Part shown: positions 1-8,481 of the stretch, one piece after another
How positions within the stretch are numbered: the first letter of the stretch is position 1
How the letters are laid out: every line of letters starts with the position of its first letter
NCBI GenBank assembly: GCA_963722715.1
Contig: CAVROA010000022.1
Span: 38,125-102,124 of the forward strand
Direction of reading: 5' to 3'
Length of the DNA: 64,000 nt
Source: DASQGA01 sp963722715
Lineage (GTDB): Bacteria; Actinomycetota; Thermoleophilia; Gaiellales; Gaiellaceae
Notes under the pieces: generated by a model
The model's input: the letters and a program-made list of their open reading frames with translations, nothing else
What the model was told of the DNA's origin: nothing
Database searches by the model: none
Translations under genes and position numbers: made by a program

Positions 1-10
1 GAACCCCGCC

Positions 11-511
11 GTGGAGACCCAGATCGGCGAGGCGTTCGTAGGCGAGGGAGCGAACGCGGCGCACGTGAACACCGTGCTCGGACGCAAGGGCGGTCCAGTC
101 GAGACGGCCTGGACGACCGCGCTCGCGACTCCGCGGCAGGGACACGCCGCCTTCGTCGTCGCCCACCAGCCGAGCCTCGCGGTGAAGCCGGCGACGCTCT
201 TCGTGAACAAGGCTGACGTCCGCGGCGATCGCCATGCCGAGCTCACCTGGGGCGCAGCCCAGGCTGGCGTCGCTCGCGGCGTCACCAGGGCCGTCTCGGA
301 CGGCACCATCCCGGCCGGCGAAGCGGACGCGCTTCTCCTGATCGCGGCTGTCTGGGTGAACTGGGAAGCCGACGACGACACTCTCGTCTACGAGCACAAC
401 GCGGAGGCGACGCGCCTCGCCCTCGAAGCCGGCGCGCGCGGGCTCCCCCATGTGGATGACGTCCTCGGGGCCGGCGAGCCCTGGAATGCGTTCTTCCGCC
501 CGTCGTCCTAG
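11..511 (+). CDS. Formaldehyde-activating enzyme (Fae) family protein
   Basis: About 166 residues, close to the ~170 of characterised Fae, which condenses formaldehyde with tetrahydromethanopterin. The N-terminal GEAFVGEG...AAHVNTVLGRKGGPVETA block matches the family, including the His (in AAHVN) that aligns with the catalytic His of Fae. Also visible are the KPATLFVNK strand and the GTIPAGEADALLLI helix region. A GTG at 11 gives METQIGEAF, a natural family N-terminus, but the frame is open to the window edge and no ribosome site is visible, so the true start may lie upstream. The next gene begins on the very next base after this stop. No tetrahydromethanopterin-pathway gene is nearby, so the carbonyl substrate may not be formaldehyde. 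Family assignment is firm, substrate is not. Confidence 0.85.
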   Translation: METQIGEAFVGEGANAAHVNTVLGRKGGPVETAWTTALATPRQGHAAFVVAHQPSLAVKPATLFVNKADVRGDRHAELTWGAAQAGVARGVTRAVSDGTIPAGEADALLLIAAVWVNWEADDDTLVYEHNAEATRLALEAGARGLPHVDDVLGAGEPWNAFFRPSS

Positions 512-1591
512 ATGCGGATTACAGCCATCCGGCTGCGGCGGGTCGCCCACGAGCTCGACCCACCCTTCGAACCCGCCTGGGATCCGGTGCCACGCCGCCG
601 GTTCGAGGCGACCATCGTTCTCGTGGAGACCGACGAGGGTCTCACCGGGATCGGCTCGGGTGACACCATGGACGGGTTCGAGGCGTACGAGCACCTCTTC
701 ATCGACCGCGATCCCCTCGACGTCGAGCACCACGCGCGCGTCCTCGAGACGATCGCTTTCCATGCGGGCCGTTACTGGCCTCTCGAGGCGGCTCTGTGGG
801 ACCTGCTCGGCAAGGTGCGGGGCGAGCCGGTCGCCAAGCTCCTCGGAGGAGCGACGGACCGTCTGCCGCTCTACGCCTCTACAGCCGCGATCCGCTCGCC
901 GGGAGAGCACGCCGAGCTCGCTCTGCGACTCCACGATGAAGGCTTCCGCGCGCTCAAGCTTCGGGTCGAGCCGGACACCCTGAAACAGGGCGTTGCCTCG
1001 GTCGCGGCGGTGCGCGGAGCCGTCGGGGCAACGATGGAGATCATGGTCGACCTGAACCAGGCCTGGCGCATGCCGGGAGACGTCCGCGACCCGATCCCCT
1101 TCGAGACCGTCCGCCGTTTCGCGGGGGAGCTCGCCACCTACGGCGTACGCTGGCTCGAAGAACCCCTCGCAGGCGAGGACGTGGCCGGCCTCGCGCGCTT
1201 GCGCCGCGAGTCCAGCGTCGTCCTCGCGGGTGGCGAGATGGCCCGCACACCTGCGCTCCTCGACGCCTATCTCGAAGCGGACGCTCTCGACGTGTATCAG
1301 CCGGACGCCGTGCTCGCGGTCGGCATTGCCCGTGCGCGGGACTTCGGGCGGCGCGTGCTCAGACGGGGGCTCGCATTCACGCCGCACACCTGGACGAACG
1401 GGATCGGGCTACTCGCGAACCTGCACCTCTCCGCCGGGATCGGTGGCGGCCCCTATCTCGAGTTCCCCTACGACCCACCCGGCTGGACGCCGGAGCGGCG
1501 CGACTTCATGCTGGCCGAGCCGCTCGTCCCGGACGCAGACGGGTGCCTGGCCGTCCCGGCGGCACCAGGACTCGGAATCGACCTTGCCTAG
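512..1591 (+). CDS. Enolase-superfamily (mandelate racemase / muconate lactonizing type) enzyme
   Basis: A 359-residue protein with the capping domain (residues 1-130) and TIM barrel of the mandelate racemase subgroup. Metal-ligand motifs are visible in order: MVDLNQ (Asp), WLEEP (Glu) and AGGE (Glu). The catalytic lysine motif reads KLR rather than KxK, so the second Lys is replaced by Arg. The His of the His-Asp dyad lies in TPHTW. These enzymes abstract the alpha-proton of a carboxylate, giving acid-sugar dehydratases, racemases or epimerases. The ATG immediately follows the stop of the Fae homologue, and the C-terminus overlaps the next gene by 8 bp, so the four genes are very likely one transcript. 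The substrate cannot be read from the sequence. Confidence 0.85.
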   Translation: MRITAIRLRRVAHELDPPFEPAWDPVPRRRFEATIVLVETDEGLTGIGSGDTMDGFEAYEHLFIDRDPLDVEHHARVLETIAFHAGRYWPLEAALWDLLGKVRGEPVAKLLGGATDRLPLYASTAAIRSPGEHAELALRLHDEGFRALKLRVEPDTLKQGVASVAAVRGAVGATMEIMVDLNQAWRMPGDVRDPIPFETVRRFAGELATYGVRWLEEPLAGEDVAGLARLRRESSVVLAGGEMARTPALLDAYLEADALDVYQPDAVLAVGIARARDFGRRVLRRGLAFTPHTWTNGIGLLANLHLSAGIGGGPYLEFPYDPPGWTPERRDFMLAEPLVPDADGCLAVPAAPGLGIDLA

Positions 1592-2429
1592 TTTTGACGT
1601 CCACCAGCACCTGTGGCCGGAAGAGCTTCTGGCCGCGCTCGCGAACCGACGCGAGATCCCGCGCATCCGTGGCTCGATGCTGGAGCTGGACGAGGGACGC
1701 TTCGAGATCGATCTCGACGCTCATCGGCTCGACCGCCGGCTCGAGCAACTCGACCGGGATGGGATCGAGGTCGCGATCATCTCCTTCCCGCCCACCATGG
1801 CCTGGGAGTCGGCGCGCGAGCTGGCCGTTGCCTATCACGAGGGGATCGAACGTCTCGTCGGCGAGTCCGAAGGACGCCTCCGTGCATTCGCCTGCGGCGA
1901 GAGCCGCCCCGGGTATGCCGGCGCGTGCATCTCCGGACGGCGGCTGATCGCAGGCGTGGAGGGACTCGCCTCGGAGCTCGCGGACGCCGGCCAGGCGCTC
2001 TTCGTCCACCCCGGTCCGCCGGAGCCTGCAGCGGCCGACGCACCGCCCTGGTGGACAGCCGTCGTCGACTACACGGCGCAGATGCAAGCTGCGTTCGCGT
2101 GGTGGATCGCCCAGGGACCGGACGCGACACGCGGTGTGCCGGTCGTCTTCACAATCCTCGCGGGTGGCGCGGCCTTCCAGCACGAGCGCCTCCGCGGGCG
2201 AGGCGGGCCCGAGCCGGAGAGCCTCCCCCCGAGCTTCTTCCTGGACACGGCTTCGTATGGCCATCGCGCGCTCGAGCTTTGTCTCTCGACGTACGGCGTT
2301 GATCGGCTTCTGTACGGGAGCGATGCGCCCGTGATCGACTCCCGGCCCACGTTGCAGGCGCTCGCTGGGTTCGGCGATGCTGTCAGGGACGCGATCATGA
2401 CCAAGAACGCGACAGCGCTCTTCGGATGA
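1584..2429 (+). CDS. Amidohydrolase-family protein (PF04909-like decarboxylase/hydrolase) with an altered metal site
   Basis: A TTG at 1584 (reading MPSFDVHQHLW) is chosen because it puts the HxH metal motif right at the N-terminus, as in this family, and overlaps the upstream gene by 8 bp. The protein is 281 residues. Visible are HQH (about residues 6-8), FVHPGP and the C-terminal GSDAP Asp. The usual AHGGG-type metal histidine is absent: the aligned strand reads VVFTILAGGAAF, with Ala at about residue 193. The protein may use fewer metal ligands, have changed chemistry, or be a non-catalytic partner. Co-location with Fae and enolase homologues suggests catabolism of a small carboxylate or carbonyl compound (inference). 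Confidence 0.8.
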   Translation: MPSFDVHQHLWPEELLAALANRREIPRIRGSMLELDEGRFEIDLDAHRLDRRLEQLDRDGIEVAIISFPPTMAWESARELAVAYHEGIERLVGESEGRLRAFACGESRPGYAGACISGRRLIAGVEGLASELADAGQALFVHPGPPEPAAADAPPWWTAVVDYTAQMQAAFAWWIAQGPDATRGVPVVFTILAGGAAFQHERLRGRGGPEPESLPPSFFLDTASYGHRALELCLSTYGVDRLLYGSDAPVIDSRPTLQALAGFGDAVRDAIMTKNATALFG

Positions 2430-2439
2430 GCATCGTCCG

Positions 2440-3351
2440 TTGACGGAGCCGACGCCGCTCGAGCCGGCACCGGAAGGCCTCGCGCCCGGCCGGGACCTCT
2501 TCCTGAAGCGCGAGGACCTGCACGAGCTCGGCGCGTTCAAGTGGCGCGGGGCCCTCCCCACGCTCGAGGCCTATCGAGCCGGTGGAGCCGGCACCGTCGT
2601 CACCGCCTCGACTGGAAACCACGGAGCGGCCACGGCCTGGGCTGCCGAGCAGCTCGGGCTGCACGCGATCGTGTACGTCCCCGAGGCGGTGAGTCGCGAA
2701 AAGCTTGCGATCATCGAGCGCCTCGGTGCCGAGGTACGTGCCACGGGAGCCGATCTCGACCAGGCCAAGCTTGCGGGCACCGAGTTCGCGGCCGAGAACG
2801 ACCTGCCCTTCTTTGAGGATGGAGCCGAGCAGTCCCAGTACGAGGGCTACGGCGCGATCGCAGCGGAGATCCTGGAGCAGCTGCAAGCGCCGCCGGCCGC
2901 CGTCCTCGTGCCGGTGGGGAACGGCGCCCTCCTGGGCGGGATCGGCATCGAGCTCTGCCGGACGTGCCCACAGACGCTCCGGATCGGAGTCGTCGCGAAG
3001 GGGGCTCCTGTCATGGCCGAGAGCTGGGAGGCCGGCGGCCCGGTCGAGTCGAACCGCTCCGACACCTTCGCGGACGGGATGGCAGTGCGCGTTGCGATCC
3101 CGTTCGCAGTCTCGGTCCTGGGCGAGGTCGCAAGCCGAATGCTCCTCGTCTCGGAGCGAGCGATCGCGCGAGCAGTCGGGGCATTCGACCGCGTGGGGAT
3201 CCGCGCCGAGGGCTCCCCGGCGGCGGCCCTGGCCTCGCTGGGCCAGATCGAGCAGCTCGACGGCCCCGTGGTGCTCGTCGTGACCGGGAGGAACATCGAC
3301 GAGGAGCTCCACCGGCGGGCCGTGAACGACCCTGACAGCTTTCCGGACTGA
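2440..3351 (+). CDS. PLP-dependent threonine dehydratase-like enzyme (fold type II)
   Basis: A 303-residue protein. The PLP lysine sits in LGAFKWRGA (the family usually has SFKxRGA). STGNHGAA contacts the substrate carboxylate, VGNGALLGGIG is the phosphate-binding glycine loop and TGRNID closes the C-terminus. There is no C-terminal regulatory ACT domain, so it resembles catabolic threonine/serine dehydratases or related ammonia-lyases. The start is the TTG at 2440; no ATG or GTG fits the frame. It is the last gene of the plus-strand cluster and converges on dprA across 21 bp. The amino-acid substrate is undetermined. Confidence 0.82.
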   Translation: MTEPTPLEPAPEGLAPGRDLFLKREDLHELGAFKWRGALPTLEAYRAGGAGTVVTASTGNHGAATAWAAEQLGLHAIVYVPEAVSREKLAIIERLGAEVRATGADLDQAKLAGTEFAAENDLPFFEDGAEQSQYEGYGAIAAEILEQLQAPPAAVLVPVGNGALLGGIGIELCRTCPQTLRIGVVAKGAPVMAESWEAGGPVESNRSDTFADGMAVRVAIPFAVSVLGEVASRMLLVSERAIARAVGAFDRVGIRAEGSPAAALASLGQIEQLDGPVVLVVTGRNIDEELHRRAVNDPDSFPD

Positions 3352-3372
3352 TACCTCGGGTGTGGACGGCGC

Positions 3373-4233
3373 TTACAACGTCCCCACCACCCGGTAGACG
3401 CCGTCAGCTTGCGCGGCCAGCCCGGCCAGCTCGAGCTCCACGAGCGCTGCCGCTACCTCCCCACTCTCGCGCCCAGCCTTCCGCGTCAGCTCGTCCGTGC
3501 CCCGCGCGCCGTCCGCGAGGAGCCGCAGGACCGCCGAGGCCGCCGGGGAGACTGCGACGCCGGGAGGTGCCCGGGACGTCAGCTCCAGGCCCAGCACGTC
3601 GAGCACGTCACGCGAGGAGAGCAGAGGAACTGCACCCTGCCTCAGGAGATCGTTGGTGCCGGCCGAGAGCGCGGACGTGATTTCACCGGGAACGGCGAAG
3701 ACCTCGCGGTGAAGCTCCAGTGCGAAGTCTGCAGTGATCAGCGCGCCCGACCTGGCGCGCGCCTCGACAACCACGGTCGCGAGCGTCAGCCCTGCGACGA
3801 TCCTGTTTCGCGCCGGGAAGCGCCAAGGGGCCGGCTCGACCCCAGGCTCGTACTCGGAGACGATCTCGCCGCTCTCCACGATGCGGGCAGCCAGCTCCGC
3901 GTGACGGGCGGGATAGTCCCGGTCGACTCCGCACCCGAGGACGGCCACCGTGGCCCCTCCGGCTGCGAGAGCGCCGCGATGCGCCTCGCCGTCGATGCCA
4001 CGGGCGAGCCCACTGACGATCACCAGACCTGCCGCCGCGAGCTCGCGGCCCAGCATCCGCGCGACCTGAGCGCCATAGGCGGAGCAGCTCCGGGCGCCGA
4101 CAATCGCCACCGAAGGGCGTGAGAGAAGCTCAACCGCGCCCTTTCGCAGGTAAAGACTGGCGGGCGCGTCTGTGAGCTCGCGGAGTAGCGCCGGATACTC
4201 CGTGCTTCGTCGGTAGAGCGAAACAGCCGTCAC
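3373..4233 (-). CDS. dprA: DNA processing protein DprA
   Basis: DprA loads RecA on single-stranded DNA during natural transformation. The 286-residue product has the Rossmann-like core: IVGARSCSAYG, IVSGLARGIDGEAHRGAL, LGCGVDRDYP and FPARNRIVAGL, followed by a C-terminal winged-helix region (about 225-286). A much longer in-frame reading upstream is rejected. The GTG at 4233 overlaps the comM stop by 4 bp (GTGA), the coupling seen throughout this operon, and gives a normal length. It is the last gene of the ffh operon. Confidence 0.93.
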   Translation of the reverse strand: MTAVSLYRRSTEYPALLRELTDAPASLYLRKGAVELLSRPSVAIVGARSCSAYGAQVARMLGRELAAAGLVIVSGLARGIDGEAHRGALAAGGATVAVLGCGVDRDYPARHAELAARIVESGEIVSEYEPGVEPAPWRFPARNRIVAGLTLATVVVEARARSGALITADFALELHREVFAVPGEITSALSAGTNDLLRQGAVPLLSSRDVLDVLGLELTSRAPPGVAVSPAASAVLRLLADGARGTDELTRKAGRESGEVAAALVELELAGLAAQADGVYRVVGTL

Positions 4234-5699
4234 GCCGCGACCGCGAGCTCCGTGGGTGTCCTGTAGGACAAAGCCTCTGCGAGGTGCGCCGGCGACACTT
4301 CGACGTCTCCGGCGAGTGCGGCGACGGTCCGTGCCACCCGGCGGACTCGTGACCGGCCCCGCGCGGAGAGAGGAAGCGTGTCGACTGCACGCGCGAGGAG
4401 CTGATCGGAAGCAGGTTCGAACCGCGCACGCTTCCCCGCCAAGCGGGCCGCCGCACTCTCGACTCGCGACCGTACGTCCGCCGACGACTCGCCGCGTCCG
4501 TGCTCGAACTCCCGGGCAGGGGCGCGCGGAAGATGCACCACGAGGTCGAAGCGGTCGAGAAGGGCGCGTGACACCTTTTCCCGGTAGGCGGAGAGCCGCT
4601 GCGGCGAGCAGCCACACTCGACGCCTGGATCCCCGCGGGCGCCACACGGGCAGAGGTTCATCGTCCCGACGAGCACAAAGCGGGCGGGAAAGACGATCCG
4701 GCCGGTGACGCGGGCCACGGCGACCGTGCCGTCCTCGAGCGGCTGTCGGAGAGATTCGATCGCGGGCCGGACGAACTCTCCCAGCTCGTCGAGGAGCAGC
4801 ACACCGCGATGCGCGAGGCTCACCTCGCCCGGCCGGGGCCCGACTCCGCCTCCGACGATGGCCGGGGCAGACGCGGTGTGGTGCGGGGCGCGGAAGGGAG
4901 GCTCGTCCACGATCCCGCTCCCGGGAGCCAGGAGCCCGGCCACCGAGTGGATCCGCGTCACCTCGAGCGCTTCCTCCCTGCTCAGCGAGGGGAGGATGCC
5001 GGGCAGCCGCCGCGCGAGCATCGTCTTGCCCGTGCCAGGAGGGCCGGCTAGGAGGATGTTGTGGCGACCCGCTGCGGCGACCTCGAGGGCACGCCGGGCG
5101 CGCTCCTGACCGCGCACATCACGGAGATCCGGATGGGTTCGCCGCAGGAGAGGTGGACGCTCGGCGACCGGTTCCGGCGTGAAGCGGCCGCGGAGATACT
5201 CGCCCGCCTCCACGAGATGGCGCACGGGCACCGGTACGACCCCCGCCAGGGCAGCCTCGGCGGCAGACTCCAATGGGCAGATGAGCCGGTCGAGCCCCGC
5301 CCGGCGGGCGGCTTCTGCGGCGACGAGCACACCCGGAACGGGGCGGAGTCGCCCGTCGAGTGCGAGCTCGCCAACCGCCGCGTGCTCGGCGAGTCGTTCG
5401 GGCGGAACCTGGCGCGACGCCGCAAGCACGGCGAGCGCGATCGGAAGATCGAACCCGGAGCCTTCCTTGCGAAGATCCGCCGGAGCGAGATTGACCGTGA
5501 TCCGTCGCAGCGGCCACTCGAGCTCCGCGCTCCCGATCCCACTCCTGACGCGCTCCTTGGCTTCCTGGCAAGCCTTGTCCGGCAAGCCGACGATCACAAA
5601 TGCGGGCACGCCTCGCTGAAGGTGGGCCTCCACCTCGACGGGCCGGGCCTCGAGGCCCACGAGCGCATGGGTGACGACGCGCGCCAGCACGCGCTCCAC
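4230..5699 (-). CDS. comM: YifB/ComM family Mg-chelatase-like AAA ATPase
   Basis: A 489-residue protein with an N-terminal Lon-protease-like fold region (residues 1-170, including GLPDKACQEAKERVRSG) and an AAA+ domain. The AAA+ domain has Walker A GPPGTGKTML, a Walker B-type LLLDELGEF and the Cys-rich CPCGARGDPGVECGCS insert typical of ComM. The family acts as a hexameric helicase promoting branch migration during transformation. The start is GTG at 5699. The 74 bp separating it from yraN hold only a short hairpin-like GCACG/CGTGC pair and no clear promoter. It overlaps dprA by 4 bp, a classic competence pairing. Confidence 0.93.
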   Translation of the reverse strand: MERVLARVVTHALVGLEARPVEVEAHLQRGVPAFVIVGLPDKACQEAKERVRSGIGSAELEWPLRRITVNLAPADLRKEGSGFDLPIALAVLAASRQVPPERLAEHAAVGELALDGRLRPVPGVLVAAEAARRAGLDRLICPLESAAEAALAGVVPVPVRHLVEAGEYLRGRFTPEPVAERPPLLRRTHPDLRDVRGQERARRALEVAAAGRHNILLAGPPGTGKTMLARRLPGILPSLSREEALEVTRIHSVAGLLAPGSGIVDEPPFRAPHHTASAPAIVGGGVGPRPGEVSLAHRGVLLLDELGEFVRPAIESLRQPLEDGTVAVARVTGRIVFPARFVLVGTMNLCPCGARGDPGVECGCSPQRLSAYREKVSRALLDRFDLVVHLPRAPAREFEHGRGESSADVRSRVESAAARLAGKRARFEPASDQLLARAVDTLPLSARGRSRVRRVARTVAALAGDVEVSPAHLAEALSYRTPTELAVAA

Positions 5700-5773
5700 C
5701 GTAGGTCGCTACGGCGCACGAAACCTGCGTGCTTCGTTCCGACTCTGAGCCAAGCCCGAGCTTTGTTTGCGGC

Positions 5774-6124
5774 TTAGCCGAGCCGAGCGCGCTCGACGGC
5801 ACGGCCTCGCACGGCAGCCACCTCGAAGATCACCTCGAGCCGACCGAGCTCCGGACGCGCTGCTAGCCACGCCTCCGCCGCACGGCGCAGGCGCCGGGAC
5901 TTCTCGGGACCCACCGCCTCAAAGGGATGTCCGTAACCCGGACCCGCACGCGCCTTCACTTCACAGAAGACCAGGCGGCCGCCGCGCCGGGCGATGATGT
6001 CCAGCTCATTCCCACCCGCACGTGCATTCGTCGCGAGGATGCGGTAGCCGCGCAACCGGTAATGGCGGCGCACGCGCCGCTCGGCGTCACGCCCGAGCTG
6101 GCTCGGCGGCCACGAGCGGCTCAC
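5774..6124 (-). CDS. YraN family (UPF0102) putative endonuclease
   Basis: A 116-residue protein of the restriction-endonuclease-like fold. GNELDIIARRGGRLVFCEVKAR carries the Asp and ExK of the PD-(D/E)xK core; the commoner spelling is GEIDLI...VFVEVK. A longer frame exists, but the GTG at 6124 gives the usual family length and still overlaps rnhB by 38 bp. yraN next to rnhB, as here, is a widely conserved order. Cellular role is poorly known; a DNA-repair or uptake-related nuclease is plausible given comM and dprA downstream. Confidence 0.88.
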   Translation of the reverse strand: MSRSWPPSQLGRDAERRVRRHYRLRGYRILATNARAGGNELDIIARRGGRLVFCEVKARAGPGYGHPFEAVGPEKSRRLRRAAEAWLAARPELGRLEVIFEVAAVRGRAVERARLG

Positions 6125-6773
6125 GGTCGTCCAGGTCGGAGTAGCACAGGGCCTGGAACGAGCGGCGGTGGATCTCGCAGGGGCCTCTCGTCCTGACGAT
6201 CGCCGAGTGCCCGGGCGTGATGTACCCGACGTGCGACGCGAACCCGTAGTGCGGATAGACCGCATCAAGCCGGCGCATGGCCCGGTCGCGAACGACCTTC
6301 GCGACAATGGACGCGGCCGCGATCGCCGCGCTCCGCTCGTCACCGTCTACGACCGCCTGGTGCTCGGGCGCCAGGGGTCCGAGTCGAAAGCCGTCCACGA
6401 GACAGGCTTCGGCCGGCGGGCAGAGGGCGGCGAGCGCCTCGCGGAGCCCCCGCAGGTTCGACTTGTGCAGCCCGTCGCGGTCGATCGCCTGCGACGGAAT
6501 GACGCGAACCGCGATTCGCGTCGCGCAGCCCGCGATGGCGCGGAAGAGTACCTCCCGCCCCGCCTCGGTCACCTGCTTCGAGTCGTTCAGGAGGGCGAGT
6601 GGGCGCACGCGGTGGTCACGTAAGCGCTCGTAATCGAAGAGAACACCTGCGACGACGAGCGGCCCGGCGAGGCTGCCGCGCCCGGCCTCGTCCGCGCCGG
6701 CTACGAACCGCGCACCGAGGCGTCGGTCGAAAGCGAGAAGTTTTCGGCCCGTTCGGCGCACCCGAGCCAGCAT
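6087..6773 (-). CDS. rnhB: Ribonuclease HII
   Basis: A 228-residue enzyme that nicks RNA in RNA-DNA hybrids and starts removal of misincorporated ribonucleotides. The catalytic acid cluster is visible: GADEAGRGSLAGPL (DE), VDGD (Asp) and AAASIVAKVVRDRAM (Asp). LNDSKQV, the strand after the first motif, and a C-terminal YGFASHVGY segment are typical. It lies between rplS and yraN in the ffh operon. Confidence 0.95.
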   Translation of the reverse strand: MLARVRRTGRKLLAFDRRLGARFVAGADEAGRGSLAGPLVVAGVLFDYERLRDHRVRPLALLNDSKQVTEAGREVLFRAIAGCATRIAVRVIPSQAIDRDGLHKSNLRGLREALAALCPPAEACLVDGFRLGPLAPEHQAVVDGDERSAAIAAASIVAKVVRDRAMRRLDAVYPHYGFASHVGYITPGHSAIVRTRGPCEIHRRSFQALCYSDLDDREPLVAAEPARA

Positions 6774-6831
6774 AGCCCCGTCGTCGGGCGAGCCCTCGAA
6801 CCGTGCGGATCTCGGCGCGAGGTCGTTTGCG

Positions 6832-7182
6832 CTACGTGCGCTGCTTTTCGCGGACGCGGGCCTTCTTCCCGACCTTGCCGCGGAGGTAGTAGAGCTTTGC
6901 GCGACTCACGTCGCCGATCGCTCCGACCTCGATCTGCTCGATCTTCGGCGAGTGAAGGGGAAACGTCCGCTCGACACCGACGCCGAAGGAGTTCTTCCGG
7001 ACGGTGAACGTCTCGCGGACGCCCGCACCCTGGCGCTTGAGGACGACCCCCTCGAAGACCTGGACGCGCCGGCGCTGGCCCTCGATGACCTGAAAGTGGA
7101 CGCGGACGGTGTCGCCGGCCTTGAAGTCCGGGAGATCGTCGCGCAGCTGCTTGCGCTCGAGGATGTCGATCGTGTTCGCCAT
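6832..7182 (-). CDS. rplS: 50S ribosomal protein L19
   Basis: A 116-residue L19 starting MANTIDILE, with the conserved GDTVRVHFQVIEG, RVQVFEGVVL and RETFTVRK segments and a basic C-terminus (KLYYLRGKVGKKARVREK). Length and sequence are ordinary. The 31 bp upstream separate it from lepB and contain a small inverted repeat, CCGGCC/GGCCGG. A possible internal promoter overlaps the lepB stop. Confidence 0.97.
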   Translation of the reverse strand: MANTIDILERKQLRDDLPDFKAGDTVRVHFQVIEGQRRRVQVFEGVVLKRQGAGVRETFTVRKNSFGVGVERTFPLHSPKIEQIEVGAIGDVSRAKLYYLRGKVGKKARVREKQRT

Positions 7183-7210
7183 GCGGAGGACCGGCCCAAC
7201 CGGCCGGGCA

Positions 7211-7216
7211 ATGCTA
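7211..7216 (-). promoter_or_regulatory. Candidate -10 box (TAGCAT) overlapping the lepB stop codon
   Basis: TAGCAT on the minus strand lies 28 nt before the rplS ATG, and its first three bases are the lepB stop codon. It fits the TANNNT pattern seen before other genes here. A TAG stop followed by CAT could arise by chance, so support is weak without transcript data. Confidence 0.3.
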
Positions 7217-7816
7217 GCGAAAGCCGATTCGCTGCGGCGGCCAGTAGACCGCGAAGACCTCGCCGATCAGATTGTCGCGCGGAACGGGACCCCAGACCCG
7301 GCTATCGCAAGACTGCGTGCGATTGTCGCCCATCATGAAGTAGTGACCCTGGGCGATCTTCCGCGCCCGGTAGTCCTGCTGGTCGCGCTGATCGGGCTTC
7401 AGATACGGCTCCTTCAGAGGCTTCCCGTCGATGTAGACCGTGCCGTTCCGCTCCGAGATGACCTCGCCCGGAAGGCCGATCAGGCGCTTCACGAACGTGC
7501 CACCCGCGCCACAACGCTCGCGCGCGGCCGGCGGCGTCTCGAACACCACGATGTCGCCGCGCTCCGGGTCGCGCAGGTGGTAGATGAAGCGGTTCGCGAG
7601 AACTCGATCCGAGAACCGAGACTGGCACCCGTCGGCCGGCTCGGCGCAGTGCAAGGTCGGCTCCATCGAGGAAGACGGAATCCGGTACGGGTTGACCACC
7701 CACTGCTTGATCGCAAGGACGGCTCCGACCGCGACCACGATCGTGATCACCCAGTCGGCCGTCGTCCGCCAGTGGCCCGGGAGGCCTGCCGTCAGCCTGT
7801 CGATCGGGCCTCTCAT
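7214..7816 (-). CDS. lepB: Signal peptidase I
   Basis: A 200-residue membrane protease that removes signal peptides. One N-terminal membrane helix (about residues 16-37, WVITIVVAVGAVLAI) precedes the catalytic serine in IPSSSMEPTL, the lysine region GGTFVKRLIGLPGE and the late GDNRTQSCDSRVWG box. The frame is open further upstream, but the ATG at 7816 overlaps the trmD stop in ATGA and gives a compact normal protein. A Cys-containing insert follows the Ser motif (CAEPADGCQ). Confidence 0.95.
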   Translation of the reverse strand: MRGPIDRLTAGLPGHWRTTADWVITIVVAVGAVLAIKQWVVNPYRIPSSSMEPTLHCAEPADGCQSRFSDRVLANRFIYHLRDPERGDIVVFETPPAARERCGAGGTFVKRLIGLPGEVISERNGTVYIDGKPLKEPYLKPDQRDQQDYRARKIAQGHYFMMGDNRTQSCDSRVWGPVPRDNLIGEVFAVYWPPQRIGFR

Positions 7817-8469
7817 TCTGCCGACCTCGCCCTGCTCTCCTCGCGCCGCCAGTCCTCGATGCGCGCGTGGTCTCCGGAGAGGAGCACCTCCGGGACGCGC
7901 CAACCACGAAACTCGGCCGGCCGCGTGTAGTGGGGGAACTCGACGCCACCCTCGAGCGCCTCGGAGAAGCTCTCGACAGCACCGCTTTCCTCGCGCAGCG
8001 CGCCGGGCAGCCGCCGGCCGATCGCGTCGACGAGAACCATTGCAGGAAGCTCGCCGCCCGAGAGCACATAGGGGCCGATCGAGACGGAGTCCGTAGCGAC
8101 ATGCTCGACGATCCGTTCGTCGAAGCCCTCGAAGCGCGCCGAGAGGACCGTCAGCTCCTCCTCCGCCGCGAGCTCCTCCACGAGCGCCTGGTCGAGCTGG
8201 CGCCCTTGCGGGGTGAGCGCCACTACGCGCCGCCCGCCCACGTCACCGTAGACGGCCTCGAGGGCCGCGTAGACGACGTCGACCCGGAGCACCATCCCGG
8301 CGCCGCCCCCGTAGGGCTCGTCGTCGACCTGGCCGCCGGTGAGAGGCGTGAAATCACGATAGCTCCAGAGTCGTAGGTCGAGCTCGGACCCGAGGACGGC
8401 AGCGAGCGGCCGGTGCTCCGTGAGCCAGGCAAATGCGTGGGGAAGCAGGGTGAAGACATCGAGTTGCAG
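7813..8469 (-). CDS. trmD: tRNA (guanine-N1)-methyltransferase TrmD with an apparent CTG start
   Basis: TrmD makes m1G37 in tRNA. Motifs of the trefoil-knot SPOUT fold are clear: EPYGGGAGMVLR (about 51-62), SIGPYVLSGGELPAMV, DAIGRRLPGAL, and PEVLLSGDHARIEDWR near the C-terminus. The usual N-terminus (M-x-x-D-V-F-T-L-x-P) aligns exactly with the codons CTG CAA CTC GAT GTC TTC from 8469. No ATG, GTG or TTG lies in frame between the rimM stop and this point, and the next ATG (8295) would delete 58 conserved residues. An AGG precedes the CTG by 6 nt. I therefore annotate a CTG start, or an ATG/GTG altered by mutation or error. Confidence 0.88.
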   Translation of the reverse strand: MQLDVFTLLPHAFAWLTEHRPLAAVLGSELDLRLWSYRDFTPLTGGQVDDEPYGGGAGMVLRVDVVYAALEAVYGDVGGRRVVALTPQGRQLDQALVEELAAEEELTVLSARFEGFDERIVEHVATDSVSIGPYVLSGGELPAMVLVDAIGRRLPGALREESGAVESFSEALEGGVEFPHYTRPAEFRGWRVPEVLLSGDHARIEDWRREESRARSAE

Positions 8470-8481
8470 AGCCGCCTGAGA

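Noticed and set aside
4234..4647. N-terminal extension of the dprA frame
   Set aside because: Lies over comM coding sequence, is Arg-rich and unconserved; the GTGA overlap gives a normal DprA.
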